From: Verrucomicrobiales bacterium
GTDB lineage: Bacteria; Verrucomicrobiota; Verrucomicrobiia; Limisphaerales; UBA1100
Length of the DNA: 46,601 nucleotides
Reading direction: 5' to 3'
Assembly: GCA_005809105.1 (NCBI GenBank)
Contig: SYLI01000077.1
Span: 1-46,601 of the forward strand
In this document: in pieces, positions 24,387 to 33,211 of the stretch
How the letters are laid out: each line of letters begins with the position of its first letter
Position numbering within the stretch: position 1 is the first letter of the stretch
Notes under the pieces: generated by a model
The model's input: the letters and a program-made list of their open reading frames with translations, nothing else
Database searches by the model: none
What the model was told of the DNA's origin: nothing
Made by a program: the position numbers and the translations under genes

Positions 24387-25414
24387 GCCGCGTGCGGCGC
24401 TTTGGGGACGGGGCCCGTGCTTTTTCGGACCACCAGTTCTGCCGGCAAGACCTTGCTTTCGACACTCTGCCCCGCGAGCAGCGCCATCATCGACTCCACC
24501 GCGGCGATGCCCCGCCGATACTTGGGCTGGCGCACGGTGGTCAGCGGCACCCGAAAGTGTTTTGCATTGAGCGCATTTCCAAACCCGGTCAGCGAGATGT
24601 CCTGTGGAATGCGCAGCCCCTGATCCAGCAAAACATTGGCGATGCCAAACGCGACCAAGTCATTCGCCGCCATGATGGCGGTGGCGGCGGGCGCCTCTTG
24701 AATCATCTGCAGCGCGGCCGCCTCACCTTCCTCGATGGTGCTGCCGGCATGGAACACCAGCCGGTCGTCCAGTTCCAGACGGGCCGCCAGCATCGCGCGC
24801 CGGTAGCCCTCCCATCGCTCCTGCGCCCACGGCGCAAAAATCGGCCCCGTGAAACAGGCGATGCGCCGGTGCCCCAGTTCAATCAGGTGCTGGGTGAGGG
24901 CCGTGGCCGCGGCGAGATCGTTGGTCTGGACATTGGGAAACTCGCTGCAGAAGAGGGCGCGATGCCCCAGGATCACCGTCGGCACCCGCTGCCGCCGCAG
25001 TTCGTCGTAAATCCTCGCGACGGGATCGGGGCGGTACACCGGCCGGATGAACAGCCCGTCCACTCGACGCGCCAGCATGCGCCGGATGGCCCGTTCCTCG
25101 CGTTCGGCATTGTTGAGCGTCTGCGCAAAGAGCACGTCGTAACCCAGCTCGTGCGCCTGCTCCTCCACGGCCATGAGCACCCGCGTATGCAGCGGGTTCG
25201 TCAACGCGGAGATGACCAGCCCAAACTGTCGCGTGGACTTCACACGCAGATCGCGCGCCGCTGAGTTGGGCACGTAGCCCGCCTGCCGCGCGATCTGGCG
25301 GATGCGATGCCGGGTGGCCTCCGAGATGTCCGGTTCATCGCGCAGCGCCTTGGAAACCGTCATGACCGAGACGCCGGCGACTTGCGCAATGTCTTTAAGC
25401 CGCACCATGCTCAT
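24383..25414 (-). CDS. LacI-family transcriptional regulator
   Basis: About 343 residues. The start ATG at 25414 overlaps the nadK TGA (ATGA); a second ATG two codons later (25408, MVRLKDIAQVAG) is equally good. The HTH and hinge are textbook: VRLKDIAQVAGVSVMTVSKALRDEP, then RIRQIARQAGYVPNSAARDLR. The periplasmic-binding-like effector domain follows (FGLVISALTNPLHTRVL, ERRAIRRMLARRVDGLFIRP-like region, GHRRIACFTGP, NDLVAFGIANVLLDQGLRIPQDISLTGFGN, LTTVRQPKY). LacI proteins usually bind sugars and sit next to sugar genes; none is nearby. It is translationally coupled to nadK instead. Confidence 0.93.
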   Translation of the reverse strand: MSMVRLKDIAQVAGVSVMTVSKALRDEPDISEATRHRIRQIARQAGYVPNSAARDLRVKSTRQFGLVISALTNPLHTRVLMAVEEQAHELGYDVLFAQTLNNAEREERAIRRMLARRVDGLFIRPVYRPDPVARIYDELRRQRVPTVILGHRALFCSEFPNVQTNDLAAATALTQHLIELGHRRIACFTGPIFAPWAQERWEGYRRAMLAARLELDDRLVFHAGSTIEEGEAAALQMIQEAPAATAIMAANDLVAFGIANVLLDQGLRIPQDISLTGFGNALNAKHFRVPLTTVRQPKYRRGIAAVESMMALLAGQSVESKVLPAELVVRKSTGPVPKAPHAA

Positions 25415-26292
25415 ACGTGCGAGCCGCTCCACTGCAGCTTGTGCCGCAACGTCTCGAAGAACGACCGGCCCGCCAATCGCACGAGCCGCGTCTTCTGGGT
25501 GCTGCGGCGGATGACCACACGCTGGCCGGGCGCGAGCTCGGTCTGAAACTTGCCGTCCGCGTTGAGATAGGTGTCGGCCCGATGGTTGAGTACCTCGATG
25601 GTGAGGGTCGACTTGAGGCTGATGATGAGCGCCCGATTGGAGAGAGTGTGCGGGCAAATGGGGGTGAGTGCGAGCACTTCGGCGCGAGGCGTCACCACCG
25701 CGCCGCCCGCCGCCAGCGAGTAGGCGGTGGAACCGGTGGGCGTGCAGACGATGAGTCCATCGCAGCGGTAGCGCGTCACTGGCTCATCATCCACACTGAC
25801 GGCCAGCTCGATGAGGCGCGGAATCCGGCCGCGGCTAATCACCACATCATTCAACGCCAGGTGACGTTGGCCGCGCCCCCGGCCGGTGCAGGCTTCGATC
25901 ATCGCCAAAGGCTCGATGGTGTACTGCCCCTCCCAAAGTTTCGCGAGCGCCCCCGTCAGTTTCTTCCCTGAGGCAGCCGTCAGAAATCCCAGCCCGCCGA
26001 CGTTGAGCCCCATGATGGGCGTGCCGATTCCCGCCGTCTCGCGGGCGACGCGCAGGATGGTGCCATCGCCACCAAACACCAACAACATGTCGCAGGCCCG
26101 CGCCAGCGCCTCAGCGCCCGCAAGGGGCGTGGTGGGCCAGTTGATGAGGCTGGCCGTGGCCGGGTCCAGCAACAACTGGCGGCCGGTCTTGGCCACGGCA
26201 CGCGCCGCGTGGGACACCAGATCCACGCGGTCGGTTTTTTCCGGATTGGCGATGAGGCCAATCCTCTTGAGTTGGCTAGCGGGTTTTTTCAA
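25411..26292 (-). CDS. nadK: NAD kinase
   Basis: 293 residues. Makes NADP from NAD with ATP or polyphosphate. Motifs: RIGLIANPEKTD, LLVFGGDGTILRVAR (GGDGT at 74-78), GLNVGGLGFLTA, LALNDVVISRG, YRCDGLIVCTPTGSTAYSLAAGG and ALIISLKSTL. ATG at 26292 overlaps the 3' end of tlyA by 17 bases, and its stop overlaps the LacI-type start. The three genes tlyA, nadK and lacI therefore form one compact minus-strand unit. Next to tlyA, nadK is a common bacterial arrangement. Confidence 0.97.
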   Translation of the reverse strand: MKKPASQLKRIGLIANPEKTDRVDLVSHAARAVAKTGRQLLLDPATASLINWPTTPLAGAEALARACDMLLVFGGDGTILRVARETAGIGTPIMGLNVGGLGFLTAASGKKLTGALAKLWEGQYTIEPLAMIEACTGRGRGQRHLALNDVVISRGRIPRLIELAVSVDDEPVTRYRCDGLIVCTPTGSTAYSLAAGGAVVTPRAEVLALTPICPHTLSNRALIISLKSTLTIEVLNHRADTYLNADGKFQTELAPGQRVVIRRSTQKTRLVRLAGRSFFETLRHKLQWSGSHV

Positions 26293-27043
26293 TCAGACAG
26301 AGGAATTCCTTGTTGCCCGCAGGGCCTTCCAGTGGCGATGGAGTGACGCCACGCCAGTGCAACCCACGGAGGGAGGATACGTGCGTCTCCAGTTCGGCAA
26401 TCACGCGCTGATGCACCGCCGCATCGGTGATGACGCCCCGGCCCTTGTCCGCCTCGGCCTTGCCGGCTTCAAACTGCGGCTTGATGAGCGCAACGATACC
26501 GCCGCCTTTGCGAAGAAGCGTGGCGGCCGGCGCCAGCAGCAGGCGCAGCGAAATAAAGGAGCAGTCAATTGTCACCCAGTCCACCGGCTCAAAGTTTCCG
26601 GGAAAGTTCTGCGGCACCAGATGGCGCGCATTGGTTTTTTCCATCACCACCACACGGGGATCGCGGCGAAGGGTCCATGCAAGCTGACCGCGCCCGACGT
26701 CCACCGCATAGACCCTGCTGGCGCCGTGCTGAAGCAGACAATCGGTGAATCCGCCCGTGGACGCGCCCAGATCCACGGCGCGCGCCCCCTGCACCGAGAT
26801 TTGAAAGTGCCCGAGCGCATGCTCCAGCTTGTGCCCGCCGCGGCTGACGAATCGCTCGGCCTCGATGAGGGCAATCTCGTCGCTCTCCTCCGCGGGGTCG
26901 CTCGCCTTTGCCGCGGGGTGACCGTTGACGCGCACGCGCCCCGAGAGGATCAGCCGCTTGGCAAATTCGCGACTGGGGCAAAGCCCGCGCGAAACCAAGG
27001 CTTGGTCCAGCCGGCGTCCGGGTTGGGCAGGGCGTACGTTCAA
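26276..27043 (-). CDS. tlyA: TlyA-family rRNA 2'-O-methyltransferase (hemolysin A family)
   Basis: 255 residues, TTG start at 27043. S4 RNA-binding domain at about 9-70 (RRLDQALVSRGLCPSREFAKRL, SGRVRVNG, FVSRGGHKLEHAL), then an FtsJ/RrmJ-like methyltransferase: AVDLGASTGGFTDCLLQHGA (SAM loop), YAVDVGRGQL, VTIDCSFISLRLLLAP and VALIKPQFEAGK. Members methylate 16S and 23S rRNA riboses (capreomycin sensitivity in mycobacteria). The 'hemolysin' name is historical. It heads the tlyA-nadK-lacI unit and is divergent from the MidA-type gene across 53 bases. Confidence 0.94.
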   Translation of the reverse strand: MNVRPAQPGRRLDQALVSRGLCPSREFAKRLILSGRVRVNGHPAAKASDPAEESDEIALIEAERFVSRGGHKLEHALGHFQISVQGARAVDLGASTGGFTDCLLQHGASRVYAVDVGRGQLAWTLRRDPRVVVMEKTNARHLVPQNFPGNFEPVDWVTIDCSFISLRLLLAPAATLLRKGGGIVALIKPQFEAGKAEADKGRGVITDAAVHQRVIAELETHVSSLRGLHWRGVTPSPLEGPAGNKEFLCLIEKTR

Positions 27044-27082
27044 GGGAAGGTTGCGTTGCGGTTGCTTTTATCCAAACTGCCC

Positions 27083-27095
27083 GCTTGCCGCAAGC
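27083..27095. repeat. 13-bp perfect palindrome before the MidA-type gene
   Basis: GCTTGC-C-GCAAGC, six-base arms around one centre base, ends one base before the ATG at 27097 and lies in the 53-base gap between two divergent genes. The position suits an operator, but a chance palindrome of this length is possible. On the minus strand the same region contains TTGCGG and, 17 bases on, TAAAAG, a weak promoter-like pair for tlyA. Confidence 0.35.
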
Positions 27096-27096
27096 C

Positions 27097-28173
27097 ATGA
27101 ACCTGCTGGTTGAGCGCATCCGCGAGGAGATTGCTGGACGCGGCCCCATCTCCTTCGCGCGATTCATGGAGCACGCCCTCTACGAACCGGGCTTGGGTTA
27201 TTACGAGAAGGCCGTTGTGGGGCGGCAGGGTGATTACTTCACGAGCGTCTCGGTGGGGGGATTGCTGGGGGAGTTATTGGGGTTTCAGTTTGGCCAATGG
27301 TCGGGAGGTGATGCGTTGCATCTGGTGGAAGCCGGCGCGCACGACGGCCGGTTGATGGCCGACATCCTTGAGAGCCTGCGTTGCCATTGGCCGGAATTGT
27401 TGCCGCGCCTTTCGTGCCGGATTGTGGAGCCTTCTCTGGCACGGCGCGCCCAGCAGGCGCAGACACTTGAGCGATTCCAAGACAAGATCGCCTGGGTGGG
27501 CGCGGTGGAGGAGATCGCCCCGGGAAGCGTGCGCGGGGTGATTTACAGCAACGAGCTGCTTGATGCGATGCCCGTGCACCGGCTGGGCTGGGACGAGAAG
27601 CAGCAGGCTTGGTTTGAGTGGGGTGTGGCATGGGAGGCCGACCGGTTCGTCTGGCAGCGGATGGCCGAGCCGGAGATCAAGGCGGCGCGCAATCAGACCC
27701 TGCAGATTCCGCAGGCCATGCGCGCCGTGTTGCCCGAGGGGTTTGTCACCATTGCCTCACCGCGCGCCGCCGAGTGGTGGCACCATGCCGCGTTGCGATT
27801 GGCAAAAGGATGCCTGATGACCTTCGATTACGGCTTCGCGGCGGAGGAGTTCTATTCGCCTCAGCGGGTGGACGGCACGTTGCGCGCCTATCATCGCCAC
27901 CGGCAGGAGCAGGACCTGCTCGCGCGGGTGGGGCTGCAAGACCTCACGGCCGCCGTGAACTTCACCGTGTTGCAGGCGATGGGAGAGTTGGCTGGGCTCA
28001 CCACGCGCGCCGCGCAGTCGCAGGAGCAGTTCTTGACGGGAATATTTGCCCGGACACTGGAACTTCCCGGGCGATTCCCCGAGTGGACGGCCGAGCGCCG
28101 GCGTCAGTTCCAGACACTGACACACCCCGAGCACCTCGGCCGCTCGCACCGCGTGTTGGTGCAGGGGCGCTAG
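27097..28173 (+). CDS. MidA/NDUFAF7-family SAM-dependent methyltransferase
   Basis: 358 residues from ATG 27097 (MNLLVERIREEIAGRGPISFARFMEHALYEP); a TTG at 27085 is in frame. Family marks: YEPGLGYYEK, GRQGDYFTSVSVG, LHLVEAGAHDGRLMADIL (SAM loop, where the usual GAGxG reads AGAHDG), YSNELLDAMPVHRL and MTFDYGFAAEEFY. Eukaryotic NDUFAF7 dimethylates an arginine of complex I subunit NDUFS2; bacterial substrates are poorly known. No complex I genes are nearby. Converges on the Gfo/Idh gene with two bases between stops. Confidence 0.9.
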   Translation: MNLLVERIREEIAGRGPISFARFMEHALYEPGLGYYEKAVVGRQGDYFTSVSVGGLLGELLGFQFGQWSGGDALHLVEAGAHDGRLMADILESLRCHWPELLPRLSCRIVEPSLARRAQQAQTLERFQDKIAWVGAVEEIAPGSVRGVIYSNELLDAMPVHRLGWDEKQQAWFEWGVAWEADRFVWQRMAEPEIKAARNQTLQIPQAMRAVLPEGFVTIASPRAAEWWHHAALRLAKGCLMTFDYGFAAEEFYSPQRVDGTLRAYHRHRQEQDLLARVGLQDLTAAVNFTVLQAMGELAGLTTRAAQSQEQFLTGIFARTLELPGRFPEWTAERRRQFQTLTHPEHLGRSHRVLVQGR

Positions 28174-28175
28174 AC

Positions 28176-29507
28176 TTAAAGCCCGGCGACTTCCCAGCCC
28201 TTGCGGTACTCGCGGCGCACCAGCGCGGTGGCCTCCTTGCTGTTCGAGAAGGCCAGCTTTGCCGCATCCCATTGCAGAGGCACGTTGGGGAAGTGCGTGG
28301 CGATGCCACCCAGCAGCACCGCCTCGGTGAGCGGCCCGGAATAGTCGAAGCCCGCGCTCGTCCTGCCCTTGCCGCGGACGGCGTCGATGAACTGGTGCCA
28401 GTGGTTGGCGCCGGGCACGGCGTCGAATTTCGCGCCGGCGAACTTGTTCTTGGGGTAGAGCCGAGGCCCAGACACGTGCGGAATCAGCATCACCCCCTCG
28501 GTGCCGATGAGGATCGACCCCTGATCGGGCAGCGCATCGCCCTCCAAGAGCGCCGCGATGGCCTGCGGTGGGCGCTGGTCGCCATCATACCAAGTGACTT
28601 CCACCGTGGGCGCCACGGTGAACTCGGTGGCCGGAAACACATACCGGATGCGCGCGTTGATGGCCCAGTTGTGGCCGCGGGGCGCGGGACCCTGGGACTC
28701 CAGCGAGAGCGGCGCCGTCAGTGCCAGGGCCTTGTACACCGGATCGTAGATGTGACAGCCCATGTCGCCAAACGTGCCGGTGCCAAAGGCCAGGCGCTTG
28801 CGCCAGTTGCCCGGGTGATAGTAGCCGCCACCCAAGTAGGGCACCTTCTCGACCACGCCGCACCAGTGATCCCAGTTGAGGTTCGCCGGCAGTGCGTCGA
28901 CGCGTTCGGGCCGCGGGTTGGTGTCGCCCCATTTCTTGCTGCTCCAGGTGTGGACGCTTTTCACCTTGCCGATGGCGCCAGACTGCACGCGCGCCACGGC
29001 CGTTCGATACGCGCCATCCGAATGCACCTGGATGCCCATCTGCGTGACCAGCCCGCGGCTGCTGGCGTATTCGCGCAGGCGGCGCGACTCAAACACCTCG
29101 TGCGTCAGCGGCTTTTGCACGTACACATGCTTGCCCAGCCGCATCGCGCTCATGGCGATGGGCGCGTGCATGTGGTCGGGGGTGGAGACATTGGCGGTGT
29201 CAAAATTGCGCGCTTCAGTCCGGAGCAGCTCGCGCCAGTCGGCGTACACTTTGGCCTTGGGGAATTTCTTTTGAAACGCGGCGGCGGTATTCGCGTCAAT
29301 CTCCGCAGCCGCCACCACGTCCACATTGGGGTGCCCGGCAATGGAACCCAAGTCGGCGCCCGCCATGCCGCCGGCGCCAAAGCTGACATGGCCAATGCGG
29401 TCGTTGGGCGCGACGGCCCAGGAGCGTCGGGCTACAAACGGGAAGAGGACACCGGCGGCAAACGCGCGTTGGACGAAGCGGCGGCGGGGGATCGTGCAGG
29501 CATTCAT
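28176..29507 (-). CDS. Tat-exported Gfo/Idh/MocA-family oxidoreductase
   Basis: 443 residues. The N-terminus has a twin-arginine-type signal (PRRRFVQRAFAAGVLFPFVA), so it is probably exported folded with its nucleotide. The Rossmann domain follows (RIGHVSFGAGGMAGADLGSI, VVAAAEID, VSTPDHMHAPIAMSAM), then the family EKP motif as HVYVQKPLTHEV, with Gln for Glu, a variant seen in secreted PVC members. The C-terminal beta-sheet domain includes GDMGCHIYDPVY. These proteins use NAD(P) on sugars or sugar derivatives; substrate unknown. Divergent from the DUF4838 gene across 92 bases, suggesting joint control of a glycan-related locus. Confidence 0.92.
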   Translation of the reverse strand: MNACTIPRRRFVQRAFAAGVLFPFVARRSWAVAPNDRIGHVSFGAGGMAGADLGSIAGHPNVDVVAAAEIDANTAAAFQKKFPKAKVYADWRELLRTEARNFDTANVSTPDHMHAPIAMSAMRLGKHVYVQKPLTHEVFESRRLREYASSRGLVTQMGIQVHSDGAYRTAVARVQSGAIGKVKSVHTWSSKKWGDTNPRPERVDALPANLNWDHWCGVVEKVPYLGGGYYHPGNWRKRLAFGTGTFGDMGCHIYDPVYKALALTAPLSLESQGPAPRGHNWAINARIRYVFPATEFTVAPTVEVTWYDGDQRPPQAIAALLEGDALPDQGSILIGTEGVMLIPHVSGPRLYPKNKFAGAKFDAVPGANHWHQFIDAVRGKGRTSAGFDYSGPLTEAVLLGGIATHFPNVPLQWDAAKLAFSNSKEATALVRREYRKGWEVAGL

Positions 29508-29599
29508 GAATGAGGGAGATTATGCACGCGGCTTTGACACTGGCAATGCGATTGAAGGTTGCGAGGGGGCGTGAGAAGGCTCCATACTCCGGCCGTCCC

Positions 29600-31930
29600 A
29601 TGAACAAGACCGGCTTGACGCTTTGGGGGGCCACCCTGCTTTGGGGCGCACTTGCGTTGCCGGCGGCATTGCCGGTCGCAAAGGAGGGAAAGCCGGCGGC
29701 CGTGATTGTGGTGGCGCCAAGGATTTGGGATGATCCCAAGAAGACCCCCGAACCCGTCGGCGTCTGGCGCGGCGGCATCAAGGCCGAGGGGCATCGGGCG
29801 CGGCTGCGCGAGTCGGTGCGCGACCTCTCCTTGGTGTTGCAGCGTATCTCGGGAGTGGCTGTTGAGGTGCGCACCCAGATGCCCCCGGCGGGTGATCCGC
29901 TGCGGCCCATCCTGATTGGGGAGATAGCAGTACAACGCTTTGGTCCGGCGCAGAAGAAGTTTCCAGCGCAGCAGGGATTTCGCATCACGGTGAAGGCGGA
30001 CGCCGCCGGCATTTCCGGCGAGAGCGATCTGGCCACCAGCTACGGAATCTACACGCTGCTGGACCAGCTCGGGTGCCGCTGGTACATGCCCGGGCCCATG
30101 GGCGAGGTGCTGCCCCGCCTGCCGGCATTGTCGCTGCCCGCGCAGGATATTTCCTCGGGGCCACACACGGTGTTTCGCGGCCTGTGGTATTGCGACAACG
30201 ACTTTGCGCGGCGCAACCGGATGGGGGGGATGGAACTCTCCGCGGGACATAACCTGGAGACGAGTGTTCCCAACGCCCTTCGCGAGAAGCATCCTGAAAT
30301 CCGGGCCATCATCGGCGGCAAGCCGCATCCGGAGAAGCTCAAGTGGACGCATCCCAAGGTGGCCGATGCGTTGGCCCAGGTGACCCTGGAGCAGATCAAG
30401 CAGGACCCGACCCTCAAGACCTTCTCCCTGTCGCCCATCGACGGGATCGGCTGGGACGAGTCCGACGACACCAAGTTTGACCAAGGCGATTTTGATCCTT
30501 CCGCTCAGGCTGTTTCCAAGACCGACCGGCTGATGCTGCTCTCCGAGCGCGTCGCCACCAAGGTCTGCGCACAGCATCCGGAGGTGTTGTTCGGCATCCT
30601 CGCCTACGTCGACTACACGCGGCCTCCCATCAAGCAGCGGGTGCATCCCAACGTGGTGCCTGAAATCGCGCCCATCACTTACAGCCGCGCGCACCCCATG
30701 ACCGATGAGAGCGAACCCAATAACGCCGCGCTGCGCCATCTGGTGGAGGGCTGGGGCAAGGCGGCACCGCAGGTGTCCTATTATTTCTATTCGTGGTTTC
30801 TGGCGGAGCCCGCCGCCCCCAATCCCTATATCCGCAAGTGGAGCGTGGACATCCCCTTGATCTACAAAAACCGCTGCACGTTCTGGCAGCCCGAAACCAT
30901 CTCCAACTTTGAAAGCACACTGCACGCGCACTATCTTGGGCTGCGTCTGGCGTGGGATCCGGCGCAGTCGCCCAAGGAGGTGATGGACGAGCTGCACCGC
31001 AAATTCTACGGCGAGGCCGCCGCTGCCATGGCGGCGTACTGGCATTTCATTGACGATGTTTGGGTGGACACCCCCGAATATTCCGGCTGCGGCTTTGGCT
31101 ACCTGCGTCGGTTCACCGCGGAACGGATGACGGAAGCGCGCCGCCGGATGGACAAGGCTCTGGTGGCCGCCGCCACACCCGAGGTCAAGTTTCGCGTGAC
31201 GATGGCGGATAGTTCGTTTCGCCTGTTTGAGCAATTCATGGCGCTGCGAAGGGAACTGGCCGAAGGCAAGTGGGCAGGCCTTGACGCCCGCGCCAAGGAT
31301 TATCAGCGGCGCCTCATCGAGCTTTGCGACAAGCATGAGCGCGAATTCGCCTTTGGCCGCATGGGCTGGACGGGGAAGGACAGCCTTTATGGGCGCTACT
31401 TTGCCTCGTTTTACCAGCTCACCTACGACGACGCTGCGCGAGTGGCGCGCGACTTTCGCCTGCTGACACCCGCCCTGATCGACTGGCGCTATCAGGTGGA
31501 CCGCGACAAGAAGGGCCAAGGTCTGGGCTGGAGCAAGCCGGCGCACGACGATGCGGGATGGAAGTTCACCGATGTCTGCCGAGAGACGTGGTCCACGCTG
31601 GGGCTGCACAATTACATGGGTGCCATGTGGTATCGGCGCAGCGTGGATCTGCCCGCTGTGGCCGCAGGAAAAAAAATCAAGCTGTGGATTGGCGCCGCCG
31701 ACGGCCGCGTCAAAGTCTTCGTGAACGGTCAGCATGTTCCCCATCAGGCGGAGGGCAAGACGGCACCGGATTTTTCGGGGTACTGCCAGCCGGCGAGCTT
31801 TGACATCACGGCTGCGGCGAAGCCCGGCTCGAAGAACCAACTTAGCCTCTATTGCGAGCGCGAATTCCTCAATGAACTGGGAACCGGAGGACTCATCGCG
31901 CCCGTGGCGATTTATACCGACAAAGACTGA
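29600..31930 (+). CDS. Secreted DUF4838-domain protein with C-terminal jelly-roll domain
   Basis: 776 residues from ATG 29600 (MNKTGLTLWGATLLWGALALP), which gives a clean Sec signal peptide; upstream in-frame ATGs do not. Residues about 25-160 look like an alpha-glucuronidase/hexosaminidase-type N-terminal domain (RESVRDLSLVLQRISGVAVEV, ESDLATSYGIYTLLDQLGCRWYMPGP). The DUF4838 core follows at about 200-480 (FSLSPIDGIGWDE, YTRPPIKQRVHPN, FYSWFLAEPAAPNPY). A galactose-binding-like jelly roll ends the protein (about 640-776: HDDAGWKFTDVCRETW, MWYRRSVDLP, IGAADGRVKVFVNG). The family is thought to act on polysaccharides (glycoside hydrolase-like) and is typical of Verrucomicrobia, Lentisphaerae and Planctomycetes. 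Activity not proven. Confidence 0.87.
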   Translation: MNKTGLTLWGATLLWGALALPAALPVAKEGKPAAVIVVAPRIWDDPKKTPEPVGVWRGGIKAEGHRARLRESVRDLSLVLQRISGVAVEVRTQMPPAGDPLRPILIGEIAVQRFGPAQKKFPAQQGFRITVKADAAGISGESDLATSYGIYTLLDQLGCRWYMPGPMGEVLPRLPALSLPAQDISSGPHTVFRGLWYCDNDFARRNRMGGMELSAGHNLETSVPNALREKHPEIRAIIGGKPHPEKLKWTHPKVADALAQVTLEQIKQDPTLKTFSLSPIDGIGWDESDDTKFDQGDFDPSAQAVSKTDRLMLLSERVATKVCAQHPEVLFGILAYVDYTRPPIKQRVHPNVVPEIAPITYSRAHPMTDESEPNNAALRHLVEGWGKAAPQVSYYFYSWFLAEPAAPNPYIRKWSVDIPLIYKNRCTFWQPETISNFESTLHAHYLGLRLAWDPAQSPKEVMDELHRKFYGEAAAAMAAYWHFIDDVWVDTPEYSGCGFGYLRRFTAERMTEARRRMDKALVAAATPEVKFRVTMADSSFRLFEQFMALRRELAEGKWAGLDARAKDYQRRLIELCDKHEREFAFGRMGWTGKDSLYGRYFASFYQLTYDDAARVARDFRLLTPALIDWRYQVDRDKKGQGLGWSKPAHDDAGWKFTDVCRETWSTLGLHNYMGAMWYRRSVDLPAVAAGKKIKLWIGAADGRVKVFVNGQHVPHQAEGKTAPDFSGYCQPASFDITAAAKPGSKNQLSLYCEREFLNELGTGGLIAPVAIYTDKD

Positions 31931-31942
31931 CCCCACCCTTCA

Positions 31943-33205
31943 ATGAAACCTGCCTGCCTGAAAGCACTCCCTCTCATCCTCGCGGCGCTGATGATCCAGC
32001 CCGGCTGCGCGCTGCTCGCGCAGAAGCCGCCGCCCAAGCGCATCGCCGCCGTGGTCACCGAGTATCGGCACAACTCGCATGCCGACGTCATTGTGGGGCG
32101 GCTCATCGAGTCTTACACACTCGATGGCAAGGGCGAGTTTCCCAATCTCAAGCTGGTGTCGCTCTACACCGACCAGGTTCCCAAGTCGGACTCGAGCCGT
32201 GAGCTGATGAAGAAACACGGCGTGCCCATCTACACCAACATCACGCAGGCGCTGACGCTGGGAAGCGGCAAGCTGGCGGTGGACGGCGTGCTGCTGGTGG
32301 CCGAGCACGGCGTGTACCCCACCAACTCCACCGGCAATGTCATCTGGCCCAAGCGCCGGATGTTCGATGAAATCCAGCAGGTGTTTCGCCAGAGCGGCCG
32401 CTCGGTGCCCGTATTCTGTGACAAGCATCTCTCCGACAACTGGGCCGACGCCAAGTGGATGTACGACACGGCCCGCGAACTCAAGGCGCCGCTCATGGCG
32501 GGTTCTTCGCTGCCGGTGCTCTGGCGTTATCCGGCCGCCGACACGAAGCGCGGCGCGACCCTCAAGGAGTTGGTCGTCGTCTCCTACCATACGCTCGACG
32601 CCTACGGCTTTCATGCGCTGGAGATGGTGCAGTGTCTGGCCGAACGCCGCGCCGGCGGCGAGACGGGCGTGCGCAGTGTCAAGGGCACCCGCGGTGAGGC
32701 CGTGTGGCAGGCGGCGCGCGATGGCGTGTTCGACCGCGCGCTCATGGACGCCGCCTTGGGCACGCTTAAACACAGCCCCATCAGCCGTGGCGGCACGGTG
32801 GAGCAGCTCGCCAAGGATCCCATTCTCTGCACGATTGAGTATCGCGACGGGACGCGCGCACACATGATCACCCTCAATGGCGCGGTGGGTGAATGGGCTG
32901 CAGCCTGGCGCACGGCGGAAGGCCCCAAAATCACCGCCACCAATTTCTTCACGCAGGAGGCGCGGCCCTTCATGCACTTCACCCACCTGCTCAAGGGGGT
33001 GGAGAAGATGTTCCACACCGGAGAGCCCGCATGGCCGGTGGAGCGCACGCTCATCAGCAGCGCGGTGCTGGATGCGCTGCTCATCTCACTCAAGGACGGG
33101 GGCCGGCGGGTGGAAACGCCCTATCTCGACATCAAGTACACGACCCTCTGGAACTGGCAGCAGCCCCCGCCGATGCCGCCCGATCGGCCCATCCCCGGCC
33201 AGTGA
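31943..33205 (+). CDS. Secreted protein of unknown function
   Basis: 420 residues, starting 12 bases after the DUF4838 stop. It has a signal peptide (KALPLILAALMIQPGC); Cys22 follows a poor lipobox (QPGC), so a lipoprotein is possible but not clear. The mature part starts RIAAVVTEYRHNSHADVIVGRL and continues with Rossmann-like alternation (LKLVSLYTDQVP, KLAVDGVLLVAEHG, PVFCDKHLSD), loosely like an oxidoreductase nucleotide domain without a glycine-rich loop. A second half has IEYRDGTRAHMITLNGAVGEW and ends Pro-rich. I recall similar unnamed proteins in Planctomycetes and Verrucomicrobia. It is probably cotranscribed with the DUF4838 gene. Confidence 0.75.
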   Translation: MKPACLKALPLILAALMIQPGCALLAQKPPPKRIAAVVTEYRHNSHADVIVGRLIESYTLDGKGEFPNLKLVSLYTDQVPKSDSSRELMKKHGVPIYTNITQALTLGSGKLAVDGVLLVAEHGVYPTNSTGNVIWPKRRMFDEIQQVFRQSGRSVPVFCDKHLSDNWADAKWMYDTARELKAPLMAGSSLPVLWRYPAADTKRGATLKELVVVSYHTLDAYGFHALEMVQCLAERRAGGETGVRSVKGTRGEAVWQAARDGVFDRALMDAALGTLKHSPISRGGTVEQLAKDPILCTIEYRDGTRAHMITLNGAVGEWAAAWRTAEGPKITATNFFTQEARPFMHFTHLLKGVEKMFHTGEPAWPVERTLISSAVLDALLISLKDGGRRVETPYLDIKYTTLWNWQQPPPMPPDRPIPGQ

Positions 33206-33211
33206 CGTGCT

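Noticed and set aside
27618-29513. 631-codon plus-strand open frame over the Gfo/Idh gene
   Set aside because: Antisense to a well-formed Tat-signal oxidoreductase; no motif of its own.
29534-29539. Perfect TTGACA before the DUF4838 gene
   Set aside because: No acceptable -10 occurs 16-18 bases downstream, so it was not listed as a promoter.
29504-31936. Very long open frame on the minus strand (about 810 codons) covering the whole DUF4838 gene
   Set aside because: It is in register with the opposite codons of the DUF4838 gene, its product is Arg/His/Gly-rich without domains, and high third-position GC in the plus gene explains the lack of stops.
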